Below, piece after piece: positions 25,446 through 36,281 of a DNA stretch of 64,000 bases. The notes under the pieces are model-generated. The model was given only the letters and a program-made list of their open reading frames with translations, did not search any database and was not told where the DNA came from. How positions within the stretch are numbered: the first letter of the stretch is position 1; every line of letters begins with the position of its first letter. The DNA is from Ferdinandcohnia sp047246645. Its GTDB lineage: Bacteria > Bacillota > Bacilli > Bacillales > Bacillaceae_L. Location of the stretch: positions 124,001 through 188,000 of the forward strand of contig NZ_JBFOKR010000006.1 of NCBI RefSeq assembly GCF_047246645.1. The letters are read 5' to 3'. A program made the position numbers and the translations under genes.

Positions 25446-28400
25446 GTGGATTTTCTAAAAAAACGAAAAGCTAAGAAAATGATAACAAGCATTTTGGCAA
25501 GTTTGCTACTAATAGGTACAATTGCACCATATGCTGCTGTACCAAAAGCACATGCCGAAGAAACCACTGCAGACCATATTGTTATTAGTGAAGTATATGG
25601 TGGTGGAGGAAACAATGGGGCAGAGTATAAGAATGATTTTATCGAACTCTATAACCCTACTAATCAAGCCATTAGTTTAGAAGGTTGGACTGTTCAATAT
25701 GCTTCATCAACTGGCAAGTTTTCTTCTAATAAGACTGAATTGTCAGGAGAAATTAAACCTAATGGATACTACCTGATTCAACAGGCACAAGGAAGTGGAG
25801 GCACATTAGATCTTCCTACACCTGATGCAGTTGGTACTATTGGGATGGCTGGAACAAACGGAAAAGTAGCATTAGTCCAGTCAAAAGAAACTATTTCTGG
25901 TCAAACAGATGAAAATGTAGTTGACTTTGTAGGATTTGGTTCAGCAAATGAATATGAAACAGCAGCAACACCAGCGCTAACAAATTCAACAAGTGCACAA
26001 CGCATCAACCCAAATGTCGACACAGACAATAACAGTGTAGACTTTTTTGTAGATGCACCTCAACCACAAAACTCTTCAACGGTAGTTGAAGTAGGTACTA
26101 CGCATATTGTTATAAGCGAAGTATATGGTGGAGGTGGAAACAGTGGGGCAGAGTATAAGAACGACTTTATTGAACTTTATAACCCTACTAATCAAGCCAT
26201 TAGTTTAGACGGTTGGACTGTTCAATATGCTTCATCAACTGGCAAGTTTTCAACTAATAAGACAGATTTATCTGGTGAGATTAAACCTAAAGGATACTAC
26301 CTGATTCAACAGGCACAAGGAACCGGAGGCACATTAGACCTTCCAACACCTGATGCAGTTGGTACGATTGGGATGGCGGGAACAAACGGAAAAGTGGCAT
26401 TAGTCCAGTCAAAAGAAACTATTTCTGGTCAAACAGATGAAAATGTAGTTGATTTTGTAGGATTTGGTTCAGCAAATGAATATGAAACAGCAGCAACACC
26501 AGCCCTAACAAACTCAACAAGTGCACAGCGCATCAATCCAAATGTCGACACAGATGATAATAGTGTAGACTTTAAAGTGGAAGCGCCTACACCGCAAAAT
26601 TCATCCAGTGAAGGCGGAGAAACACCACCACCTTCAAATGGCCCAGTTGAAAAAACGATTGAAGAAGTTAGAAAAGTTGATTCCAGCGGGAACGCAACTT
26701 TAAAAGGCAAGGACGTTATTTTACAAGGTGTTGTAACTGCAAAGTTAAATAGTTCAAGTGCAGACAGTCTTTACATACAAGATAACGGATTTGGGGTGGT
26801 ACTTCGTAAATCAAGTACAACACAAGATTCTATTAAACTTGGAGATAAAGTAAAGGTTGTTGGTAAGGTTGACCAGTTTAATGGTTTAACACAAATTAAT
26901 TATGACACTATAGATGTAATTGGTACATCTGAGGTTCCTGTTCCAACAGAAACCACTATAGAAGAATTAACAACTTTTGAAACCGCAGAAAATTTGGAAG
27001 GTAGTCTTGTCTCATTTGTTGGGAAAGCAACAAATATTCCAACTTCGACTGCAGGAAGTGGTTATAATGTAACGTTTGCATCCGAAGATGAGAAAGCACT
27101 AATCACACTACGTGTTGAATCATCTACAGGTATTGTGCCGGTTGATGTGTTAAAACAAGGTCAATTCTATATTGTTACAGGAGTAGTTGGCCAGTATGTC
27201 AGCAAGTCTCCTTACACTTCAGGATATCAAGTGAATCCAAGAGTGGCTAGTGATTTTGTAGAAACGAATCCTTTATCTTTAAATCACGAAGCTTTAAAGC
27301 AAGTGTATAAAGGTAATGATGTCACATTTACTGCAACTGCAAAAAATGCAGAAGAGGTAAACGTTTATTACCGTGCAAAAGATACATCTGTTTATACAAA
27401 ATTGGGATTAACAAAAGGTAATAACGATGAATATAGTGCAGTTTTAGCTACTGCAGATGTACCACAAGGTGGCTTTGAATATTATGTGGAAGCCGTATCT
27501 GCAGAGGATGGTAATGCTTATGTAGGTTCTGCAGAAGCACCTCTAGAAGTATTAGTACTAGTTGATGATGTAGGACCAACAATCATTGCTGAAACTCCTA
27601 TGAATGGATCGAAAGTAGAAAATGTTCGACCAGAGATTGCAGTATATGTAACTGATGATAGTGGTATTGATGAATCAAGTATTACAGTAGAACTTGACAA
27701 TTTAGATATTACAAGTGATGTTACGTATGAAAATGATCAAGTAAAAGTTGTCCTTTCGGAGGACCTTAAGATTGGTACTCACTCAGTTAAGGTAAAAGTA
27801 AAAGACTTAAAAGGAAATGAGAGCATTCATTCATGGGCCTTTGAGGTAGTACCAGTCTTCACTGGTGGTGGACACTACCGTGGTACAACTCATAATCATA
27901 CAAATATTTCTCATGATGGTTCTGGTAGCCCAGTAGAGGCAGTTGAAGCGGCAAAGAAGTATAATTATGATTTCTTTGCGTTCTCTGATCATACACATGA
28001 TATCGATCCAGAATTAGTAGATAAAGATACTGTAGACCGCAATGGTAACCCAGAAAGAACTGGGGGAGATGAATGGGCTTTAACAAAGTCAGTTTCAGAT
28101 CAATATACAAAAAATGGTGAGTTTGTTGTATTCCCGGCTTTCGAAATGACTTCTACTACATGGGGGCATTCAAACGTATTTGGAACAGAGAACTTTATCG
28201 ATCGTAAGCAGGCTGGCGGTAAGTATCAAACACTAGCAAACTATTATGCTTGGATTTTATCCTACGATGATTTAGTTGCACAATTTAACCATCCTGGTTG
28301 GCCTGAAGGTGCTTTCAACCACTTTATGCCTTATGATGCACAAATTGATAAATTGTTCACAATGTTAGAGGTAGGTAACGGTTCTGGACACTATGCATAT

Positions 28401-31400
28401 GACAACCAAGAGGATACGTATTTATCCGCTCTAGATTTGGGTTGGAAGATTGCCCCGACATATGGTGAAGATAACCATGATGCTACATGGGGTGAAACAA
28501 ACATACGTACAGTTATTGTTTCAGAGAATCTTACAGAGGCTTCGTTATTACACTCAATGAGAAATTTAAGAGTATATATGTCTGAAGACCCTAACGCAGA
28601 ATTAGACTTTTTAGCTAACGGACGATATATGGGTTCAACAGTTGAAGGAGAAACACTTCAATTTACTGTAAAAGGTAAGGACCCAGTAGCGGAGAGTAAG
28701 GCAGATTCAAAATACAATTACTTAAAAGATGGATACGTTTCAGATGATAGAGTAGCGAAGGTCGAACTAATTTCAAATGGTAAAAAAGTAATTGATACTT
28801 ATGAACCGAACACAACGACCTTTGAATGGAACCCTTCTATAGATGTTACTGGACAACAATGGTTTGTTATTAAGGTGACACAGAAGGATGGAGAGAGAAT
28901 TTACTCAGCTCCGATTTGGTCTAAGGAGGTTCCTTATGATGTGAAAGTAAGTGGTCTTGGAGTTGTAGGAGATTCAATCATTAGTGGAAACCCTGCAACA
29001 ATTGAATCAGGTATCACAAACCTTGGAACTGAAGACATCGGCACATTGGATGTTTCATTCTATGTAGACGAAGTAAAACCAGAGAACTTAATAGGAACTG
29101 ATACGATCACAGATTTAAAATCAAAGACTGTTCAAACTGCTTCAGTTGTTTGGGAAAGTCCTACAGCTGGAGACCATACTTTAATTGCGGTTATCAATAC
29201 TGTTGAGACAGACAGCACTTCCGATAATAAATTTGAGCGTGATGTTGTAGTAAAACAACAATTAGGATTAACTGTTCTAATTGATGCTGCTCACGGTAAT
29301 GATAACACAACAACTGATCCAAGTTCTTCATACAAAGACAGTATGAAGTTATTTACAAAGAAAATACAAAATGAAGGCTACACAGTAAAAGAAAATACTC
29401 TACCGTTGTCTAGTGAAATACTAAATGATGTAAAGGTATTAGTATTAACTCAACAAAATACTAAAGACTTAACTGAGGCAGAAAATCAAGCTGTTTCCGA
29501 ATTCGTTAAAAATGGAGGGTCATTGTTCCTCCTAGGAAAAAGTAATTATAACAATAAATATGTTACATCCAATAATGACTTACTAGAACTAATGGGTTCA
29601 ACAATCCAGATAAGCAATGATGGAATTTTTGACGATAGTGAGGATGGCAACTTCTGGAGTACACCTTCTAGTATGAAGCATGCTGTTCAATTACACCCTG
29701 GTCTAGTAGATAATTATTTAACTGACCGTGTATCATTTATTAACTACTATAGTGGTACAAGTCTTCACAAATTAGGTAAAGAACCATTAGTAAATAGCGA
29801 TACTGTTTCAGTAATTGCGTTTGGAAATGAAACAACATATCAGAACTTTGCTAAAGAAACAGAAGCTTATATTTACGACAAGGTCTCCGATAATGAAGGG
29901 GGCTCAGCAATACCTGCAATCGCAACTGAAATAATTGGAGAAGGACAAATTTTGGTCGCTGGTATGAATATCTTAAATGATAAGCAACTTGATGAAGGCT
30001 ATGATGCCGTAGGTAATGATGAATTTGCTATAAATGCTATTAATTGGTTAGCTGATAGAGGCACAGTTATTTCAGATATAGGCAAAGCACGTGAGCTACC
30101 TACTAATACTTCTGTTGTAGTGGAAGGTACTGTTACAAGTGATACAGATACATTCTTTGACGCATTTTATATTCAGGATGAAACAGGTGGTATTTTTGCA
30201 TATAAAGAGATTCCGAATGCAGATGCTCTAAAACTGGGAGATAAAGTACGTGTTTACGGAAAAATCAAAATGTTTGAAGGAGATCTTGAATTAGAATTCG
30301 GTAGCTTTGATATGGACGTAATTAAAATTGGTGAGGGAGATCCGCTTTCACCAACTGACATGACCACATCAGATGCATCAAAAGAAGCAAATCAAGGTCA
30401 ATTAGTAAAAGTGACAGGTAAAGTTGTTTCTAAATATGATGCAAATTCATATGTAATAAACGATGGCAGTGGGGATATATTAGTATTCACCGATGGTTAT
30501 ATTGTAGAAAAAACTGGAGCTGTTCCTACCCTAAAAGTTGGTGACACTCTTGAAGCAGTGGGGATTACAAGTACATTCTCTGATGGTAAACGTATTCGTG
30601 TTCGTGACACAAAAGAACTTGTTGGAACAGTGAATACTGAAGACCCAGGTAATGGAGAAGATCCAGGTAATGGAGAAGATCCAGGTAATGGAGAAGATNN
30701 NNNNNNNNNNNNNNNNNNNNNNNNNNNNNNNNNNNNNNNNNNNNNNNNNNNNNNNNNNNNNNNNNNNNNNNNNNNNNNNNNNNNNNNNNNNNNNNNNNCC
30801 AGGTAATGGAGAAGATCCAGGTAATGGGGAAGATCCAGGTAATGGAGAAGATCCAGGTAATGGAGAAGATCCAGGTAATGGAGAAGATCCAGGTAATGGA
30901 GAAGATCCAGGTAATGGGGAAGATCCAGGTAATGGAGAAGATCCAGGTAATGGAGAAGATCCAGGCAACGGAAAGGATCCTGACAACTCTAAACCAGTAA
31001 TTTCAAAACCAAAAATTGAAAATGGAATTGCAACGATACCAAACAAAGATATCGAAAATGTAGAAACAGGTGGAACATTGGTTGTTGATGTTAAGACAGC
31101 CGATACTTTTGAAATTAAATTAACGATGGCACAAATTAAAACACTAAAGGATAAGGGAGCATCTTTTGTTATTCAAAATAATAATGTAGAGCTTCATATT
31201 CCGTTAGACAACTTACCAAATGGTAAAAATATCTCTGTATTAGTGAAAAAAATGAAGGATATTAAAGGGGCCGTGAGTAGTGTATATGATTTTACTATTC
31301 TAGCAGATGGTAAGTCTGTTAATACCTTTGATAAACCAGTTACACTAGTGTTTAATATTGATCTTAAAAAAGTTAAGAATACTGCAGATTTAAAAGTATT

Positions 31401-31680
31401 CTATTACAATGAAGGTACTAAGAAGTGGGAATTAGTCCCTGGTGCTGTATACAAGGATGGTAAAGTTTTCGTTGAAACAAATCACTTTAGTACATTTACT
31501 GTATTTGAAGTGGCTGATAACAACGAGGATAATATTGTGAATCTTCCAGCACCTGAGGCTGGCAAACAACTTCCTAAGACAGCTACGTCAGTATTTAACA
31601 CTCTTCTTATTGGAACATTATTGTTAATAAGTGGAGCAGTTCTATTCGTAGTTCAAAGACGTAAAACAGTAAAAGGATAA
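25446..31680 (+). CDS. Giant LPXTG-anchored protein: 2x lamin-tail, OB-fold, PHP phosphoesterase domains
   Basis: Over 2,000 residues, interrupted only by the N gap in its repeat region; frame continuity across it cannot be proven. GTG start with GGAGGGGAG 9 bases upstream. Order: signal peptide (1-37, cleavage after AHA); two lamin-tail domains (about 44-210 and 220-385, nearly identical); OB-fold pair (403-606); two beta-sandwich modules (608-803); PHP/CehA-type metallohydrolase (808-1058) with RGTTHNHTNISHDG, FFAFSDHTHDID, FNHPGWP and YGEDNHDATWGE; CARDB-like module (1165-1270); DUF4350/GATase-like domain (1273-1540); OB fold (1541-1728); PGNGED repeats; a C-terminal module; LPKTA sortase signal, hydrophobic helix and RRKTVKG tail. 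The modules resemble extracellular nuclease/phosphatase proteins such as YhcR, so a wall-anchored phosphoesterase acting on nucleic acids or phosphate esters is inferred. Confidence 0.9.
25575..26610 (+). repeat. Duplicated lamin-tail domain coding sequence
   Basis: Two copies offset by 528 bp (176 codons), starting at 25575 and 26103, are very similar at DNA level over most of their length. Long identical runs include the segment coding for TNGKVALVQSKETISGQTDE. The similarity at synonymous positions points to a recent duplication or gene conversion. Confidence 0.9.
30645..30978 (+). repeat. 18-bp tandem repeat encoding PGNGED
   Basis: Three units of CCAGGTAATGGAGAAGAT precede the gap and nine follow it (30799-30960), then a diverged tenth (PGNGKD). 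The acidic, glycine/proline-rich spacer would cross the cell wall before the anchor domain. The true copy number is unknown because of the gap. Confidence 0.95.
30699..30798. other. Assembly gap, 100 N
   Basis: Exactly 100 undetermined bases inside the 18-bp repeat. The apparent frame change across it (100 is not a multiple of 3) is an artefact of the placeholder length. Confidence 0.98.
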
Positions 31681-31687
31681 TACTTTA

Positions 31688-31718
31688 GGGAGGTGTCTTT
31701 TGGGACACCTCCTTTTTT
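31688..31718 (+). terminator. Terminator after the giant surface protein gene
   Basis: GGGAGGTGTC and GACACCTCC form a stem around TTTTGG, followed by TTTTTT. Confidence 0.9.
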
Positions 31719-31725
31719 AAGGTAG

Positions 31726-31760
31726 AAAAAAAGAGTTGCATCATTTTTCGATGCAACTCC
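31726..31760 (-). terminator. Terminator of the small coiled-coil protein gene
   Basis: On the minus strand GGAGTTGCATCG pairs with TGATGCAACTC around AAAAA, followed by TTTTTTTC. Confidence 0.85.
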
Positions 31761-31761
31761 T

Positions 31762-31938
31762 TTACAATTCTCGTAATTGTTTATTCAGTGCGCTAATTTC
31801 CTGCTCAATATCGGCGATTTGCTTTTCTAAGGGAGAAATATTCCCGTTCACAGAATCAAGTTTTTCTAAATCGTTCTGGAGACGTACATAATCTAGCTTT
31901 AGTTCTTGTATTTTATATTCAATTGTCTTTTTATCCAT
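31762..31938 (-). CDS. Small coiled-coil protein, SE1832 family-like
   Basis: A 58-residue, heptad-rich protein starting MDKKTIEYKIQELKLDYVRL with the central motif VNGNISPLEKQIADIEQEI. Two amphipathic helices separated by the NGNIS turn suggest a short antiparallel coiled coil. It resembles a small conserved Firmicutes family (SE1832-like) without known function. GAGGAT stands before the ATG and a terminator follows, so it appears to be a complete single-gene unit. Confidence 0.72.
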   Translation of the reverse strand: MDKKTIEYKIQELKLDYVRLQNDLEKLDSVNGNISPLEKQIADIEQEISALNKQLREL

Positions 31939-32017
31939 TAGGCATCCTCATTTCCAGTTTTTTCAGCAAATACATTATAACATTGATGGAATGAGAATGC
32001 CTTCTATCCGAATGAAT

Positions 32018-33277
32018 CTAAACCTGTGTTGTTGCAGTAGGCTCAGGAACACGTGTAAGTATGATAAATCCTATGATGAATAGAATAACTAAACTAAATA
32101 CACCAGTACTAGAGTTTCCTGTAATCTGGGCAGTTACTCCCACTAATAAAGGGCCCATAATGGATGCAAACTTCCCGAATATATTATAAAACCCAAAGAA
32201 TTCATTCGCGTTTTTCTTTGGTACAAGCTTTGCAAAGTAAGAACGACTTAATGCTTGGATTCCACCTTGAGAGGTTGCAACTAGCATAGCGAGTATCCAA
32301 AAATCAATCGTTGTCTCTAGGAAGTAAGCATAAATACAAACAATAATATATACGAAAATACCAACATACAGCATCTTTTTGCCGGTATATTTTTTAGCTA
32401 ATCTTCCGTATAAAACAGCGAAAGGTGCTGCAACTACTTGTGTTACAAATAACACGATTAACAAACTAGTTGCGCTTATTCCTAAGTCAGTTCCGTATGC
32501 AGTAGACATTGAGATGACTGTTCCAACTCCATCAATATAGAAGAAGTACGCAAGTAAGAATAAAAAGACAGCGCGGTATTTTTTAATTTCTTTAAAGGTC
32601 TGACCTAACCTTTTAAAACTGTTCAACACTGGGTTCGGCTCACGCTCTATATAATATCGTTGTGTTACATTTTTAAACAATGGAATAGAGAACAATGCCC
32701 ACCAAATCGCAGTAATGATAAATGCAATTTTAGCAGCAAGAGTTGATGAAACTGGAATAAGTTCTTTTTGTGCTAATAGTATAATTGCAATACTTAAAAG
32801 AAACGGAATGGTACTACCGATATAGCCCAATCCATAGCCGCGAGCGGAAACCCGGTCCATTCTTTCTTCAGTTGTAACATCAACTAAGAAGGCATCGTAA
32901 AATACATTTGCACCAGTAGAACCTAGTGCTGCAAAGGTATAACAAATAAGTAATAATAGCCAATTATCACTAGGTACAAATGCTAATAAAGCGGTCGCAG
33001 AAACACCTAAAACAAAGAAGAAAGTGAAAAATTTCTTTTTAAGTCCTTGATAATCGGCAATGGTACCTAATATCGGACCAATCATCGCTAGAATAAATGT
33101 AAAGATAGCGATGGTGTAGCCTAAGTATGCTGTCGAATCTGAGGCACTTACACCTGCATTAGTTGCTGCAGATTTATAAAATATCGGAAATACTGCTGTT
33201 GTAATAATGATTGAATAGGCAGAGTTTGCCCAATCATAGAACATCCAGCTACTCTCCTCTTTGGTAAACCGCTTCAT
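32018..33277 (-). CDS. MFS transporter, UMF1/Atg22-like
   Basis: A 419-residue membrane transporter with about 12 helices. The UMF1-type start EESSWMFYDWANSAYSIII is distinctive, as are GTIADYQGLKKKFFTFF after helix 2 and GGIQALSRSYFAKLVPKK in the second half. Family members are related to the yeast vacuolar effluxer Atg22; bacterial substrates are not established. AGGGGGAATCC precedes the ATG. The 73-base gap to the upstream phosphodiesterase-like gene suggests these could be one transcript, but no functional link is obvious. Confidence 0.88.
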   Translation of the reverse strand: MKRFTKEESSWMFYDWANSAYSIIITTAVFPIFYKSAATNAGVSASDSTAYLGYTIAIFTFILAMIGPILGTIADYQGLKKKFFTFFFVLGVSATALLAFVPSDNWLLLLICYTFAALGSTGANVFYDAFLVDVTTEERMDRVSARGYGLGYIGSTIPFLLSIAIILLAQKELIPVSSTLAAKIAFIITAIWWALFSIPLFKNVTQRYYIEREPNPVLNSFKRLGQTFKEIKKYRAVFLFLLAYFFYIDGVGTVISMSTAYGTDLGISATSLLIVLFVTQVVAAPFAVLYGRLAKKYTGKKMLYVGIFVYIIVCIYAYFLETTIDFWILAMLVATSQGGIQALSRSYFAKLVPKKNANEFFGFYNIFGKFASIMGPLLVGVTAQITGNSSTGVFSLVILFIIGFIILTRVPEPTATTQV

Positions 33278-33350
33278 TTGGATTCCCCCTAGTACTCTAT
33301 ATATATATTTTAGTTGAAAACTAAGTTTATAAGTTATTATTTACAAAGTT

Positions 33351-34661
33351 TTAATAGAAATCTAATAACTCATCAATACTGTTGCCATCGGTCTCGCCTA
33401 ATTGTAAGCCTAATAAGCGTGCGAAAGTTGGGCCTTCATCCACTAAGTGCATAAATGGAATGACTTTTTTCTGCTTAATCCCTTTTCCGGTTGCAATAAA
33501 GACAGTCGTGTAATTCTCTTTTTCAGGTGAATATCCGTGACTGGCATAGGTATAGCGTTTTTCTTTTACATCTTCCTCAAGAATTTCATCAATAAATTCT
33601 CCATCAAGCTCTTCCTTAAAATAGTAGCCGCATTGTGCTTCAAGCATAAATATCGCGTTTTCATCAGCACCTTTTTGTTTGGCTTCTTCACTCGTGAGAA
33701 TTCCTTCGATCCCATTCTGTTTATCCTTTACTAATTCTGTTAAAAGCGTTTTTACACTTCGTCTAGTTTTTGTATCATAAGGATCCTTAACATAAATATA
33801 TGCTGAACCATCACAGCTTTTACAATAAGCTTTCCAATTTACTACTTTTCCTTTTTGATTTACTTCAATTAATCCTGCTTCTCTAAAAAGTACATTCAAT
33901 TTAATAGCTTTTGATTCATCTAGTGCACTGTGGTCACCCAAAGCGACTATGGTAGTATTCTCATATATACCGCTTTCTTTTAGTGCCTCTATAATCCTGC
34001 CAAGTCTCTGGTCGTGCCTACGGAGGGCATTCATCGCCTCTTTAGAAGAAAACCCGTGATAGTGTCGTTGTGTATCTAAATCAGTAAAATGAACAAGAGT
34101 AAGATTTGGCTTTTTATCCTTTATTGTTTGTACTGTCGACTCTAATACAAAATCATCAAGTTCTGGTTGATTTAGCCCTTTGCGGATATGCCCAAAACGT
34201 CGATTCATATCTAGTTGATAGAAGGGGCTTCCGTTAAATAAAGAAACTAGTATTTGATTGTGCCAAGGTCGATTAGCAAAAATCTCAGGCATATTATAGT
34301 GAATATGGGCTTTCGCTGTAACTGGCCATAAAAGAGCTGCCGTCTTCAAACCGGCTTTTCTAGCTTCATCGTACAAAGTTGTTCCTTGGACATGTTTTCT
34401 ATGCCAATACCAGTCAGGGGAGGGTCTTCCTGGTTGTACAAACGTATTATTAATAATGCCGTGTTTATATGGAAACTTCCCTGTAACAATCGTTGCATGG
34501 CATGGATATGTAACTGAAGGATAGATCGTTTCGACGCTTTTACAATAAGATGCATTCTCTAAAAGTTCTTTAAAATGAGGTAACTCTTGTATTATCGGAA
34601 AATCAAGTGATGATAGGCAATCAAATGAAATCACAAGTAAATGGTTTGTAAGACGTGACAT
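33351..34661 (-). CDS. Alkaline phosphatase superfamily protein (nucleotide pyrophosphatase/phosphodiesterase-like)
   Basis: About 436 residues. The N-terminal VISFDCLSSLDFP supplies the first metal-binding aspartate, the nucleophile region is ETIYPSVTYPCHATIVTGKFP (key words SVTYPCHATIVTG, nucleophile threonine in TYP), followed by FTDLDTQRHYHGF and ALGDHSALDES with further metal ligands, and YASHGYSPEKENY. This is the pattern of type I phosphodiesterases/nucleotide pyrophosphatases (PF01663). No signal peptide, so probably cytoplasmic. The ATG at 34661 is chosen because GGAGG lies 5 bases before it; an ATG at 34673 overlaps that site. Its natural substrate is unknown. Proximity to the surface PHP protein is noted but unproven as a link. 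Confidence 0.85.
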   Translation of the reverse strand: MSRLTNHLLVISFDCLSSLDFPIIQELPHFKELLENASYCKSVETIYPSVTYPCHATIVTGKFPYKHGIINNTFVQPGRPSPDWYWHRKHVQGTTLYDEARKAGLKTAALLWPVTAKAHIHYNMPEIFANRPWHNQILVSLFNGSPFYQLDMNRRFGHIRKGLNQPELDDFVLESTVQTIKDKKPNLTLVHFTDLDTQRHYHGFSSKEAMNALRRHDQRLGRIIEALKESGIYENTTIVALGDHSALDESKAIKLNVLFREAGLIEVNQKGKVVNWKAYCKSCDGSAYIYVKDPYDTKTRRSVKTLLTELVKDKQNGIEGILTSEEAKQKGADENAIFMLEAQCGYYFKEELDGEFIDEILEEDVKEKRYTYASHGYSPEKENYTTVFIATGKGIKQKKVIPFMHLVDEGPTFARLLGLQLGETDGNSIDELLDFY

Positions 34662-34853
34662 ATGAACCTCCATCCAAAAAAAAGGATTCTATCTTTAATA
34701 TAACAGAAAATTTAGAATCGAAGTATTTTATTTCTATTAACTAGGAAAGAAATAACATAAAGTAAAAGTGTAAAAAAATGTTCTTTTCGATTGGATATAG
34801 AATATAATTAAGTTTGGCTTATATAGGAATAATCTACAAGGAGTTTTAACATC

Positions 34854-36233
34854 ATGTATGAAACAAATAATATGAAAGAAAAACTAAAACTAATATTTGT
34901 TATGTTAGTTCCGATATTAATTACACAGCTTGGCATGTTTTCGATGGTGTTTTTTAATACCATAATGACTGGCCGTTATGATTCTTCTGACCTTGCTGGA
35001 GTTGCAATCGGTTCATCAATATGGAATCCGATATTTACCGGGTTAAGTGGGATTCTCCTAGCAGTTTCACCAATTGCAGCACAGCGTTTTGGTGAAAAGA
35101 AGACAAAGGAAGTTTCCTCTATAGTTACAAGTGGAATCTATCTTGGTTTGATAATTGGAGTACTTGTTATTTTAATAGGAGCAATATTGCTAAATCCAAT
35201 CCTCGGGATGATGGACTTGACAGAGCGGGTGGAGGAAACAGCTAGGGATTACTTAATAGGCTTGAGCTTTGGAATTATTCCTCTGTTTATTTTCAACGTG
35301 TTACGTTCGTTTATTTATGCTCTAGGGATTACACGTGTGGTTATGTTTATTTTACTTGTTTCTTTACCTATTAATCTTCTATTAAACTACGTTTTAATTT
35401 TTGGATACTGGGGATTTCCGGAATTAGGTGGAGCGGGTGCAGGCTTTGCTACTGCCTTTACGTACTGGGTAATTGTAGTGATTACGGCCATTATAATAAA
35501 AGTAAAGGAGCCGTTTTCTTCCTTTAAGGTATTTGCAGGAGTTAAAGGCTTTTCATTAGAGAAGAGCAAGGAAATTCTGAAAATAGGTGTCCCGATGGGA
35601 TTCTCAACTTTTTTTGAAACGAGTATGTTTGCTGTAGTTACCATATTAATAAGTAGATTTTCAGTAACAACGATTGCGGCATATCAATCCGCATTAAACA
35701 TTGTGTCCTTTTTATACATGATACCTGTTAGTATTTCAATGGCATTGACGGTGTTAGTCGGGTATGAGGTCGGTGCAAAGAGATACAAAGATGCAAAAGT
35801 ATACAGTTGGATGGGAATTATACTCTCTATGTTGATAGCTCTAGTGACAGGATTGTTGGTCATACTTTTCCGTTACGAAGTGGCAGGGCTATACTCAACA
35901 GAATCTGCGGTTATTACATTAACAGCGCATTTCCTAATTTACGCCTTATTCTTCCAAGTTTCGGACGCAATCCAAGCGACCGCGCAGGCAGCTCTAAGAG
36001 GATATAAAGACGTTAATATTGCTTTTGTGATGACCTTAATTGCGTATTGGCTCATCTGTCTTCCAGTTGGGTGGGGACTCGCACACTTCACAAGCTTAGG
36101 GGCAAGAGGTTATTGGATTGGATTAACAATTGGACTACTTGCTGCAGGAGTTGGATTGGCTGCGAGACTGATATACATTCAAAGAGTACGGTTTGTAAAT
36201 GTTAAAAACAAACAGGTTGTTGTTAACCAATAA
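34854..36233 (+). CDS. MATE-family efflux transporter
   Basis: A 459-residue multidrug and toxin extrusion transporter with 12 predicted helices in two similar halves. The first half has VPILITQLGMFSMVFFNTIMTGRY and the second IGVPMGFSTFFETSMFAVVTILI, each recognisable by shorter cores (PILITQLGMFSMVF and GVPMGFSTFFETSMF). It is of the NorM type, so sodium- or proton-coupled drug export is expected. AAGGAG precedes the ATG. It is followed by a strong hairpin shared with the convergent operon. Substrates cannot be told from sequence. Confidence 0.92.
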   Translation: MYETNNMKEKLKLIFVMLVPILITQLGMFSMVFFNTIMTGRYDSSDLAGVAIGSSIWNPIFTGLSGILLAVSPIAAQRFGEKKTKEVSSIVTSGIYLGLIIGVLVILIGAILLNPILGMMDLTERVEETARDYLIGLSFGIIPLFIFNVLRSFIYALGITRVVMFILLVSLPINLLLNYVLIFGYWGFPELGGAGAGFATAFTYWVIVVITAIIIKVKEPFSSFKVFAGVKGFSLEKSKEILKIGVPMGFSTFFETSMFAVVTILISRFSVTTIAAYQSALNIVSFLYMIPVSISMALTVLVGYEVGAKRYKDAKVYSWMGIILSMLIALVTGLLVILFRYEVAGLYSTESAVITLTAHFLIYALFFQVSDAIQATAQAALRGYKDVNIAFVMTLIAYWLICLPVGWGLAHFTSLGARGYWIGLTIGLLAAGVGLAARLIYIQRVRFVNVKNKQVVVNQ

Positions 36234-36237
36234 AAGT

Positions 36238-36274
36238 AAGGACCACACAATTTAGTTTTGTGTGGTCTTATTTT
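36238..36274. terminator. Bidirectional terminator
   Basis: AAGGACCACACAA and TTGTGTGGTCTT pair around a short loop, followed by ATTTTTGT, between convergent units. Confidence 0.85.
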
Positions 36275-36281
36275 TGTACTT

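Noticed and set aside
30699..30806. Frameshift splitting the surface protein into two genes
   Set aside because: The shift arises only from the arbitrary 100-N placeholder within a repeat; both sides encode PGNGED in frame with the respective domains.
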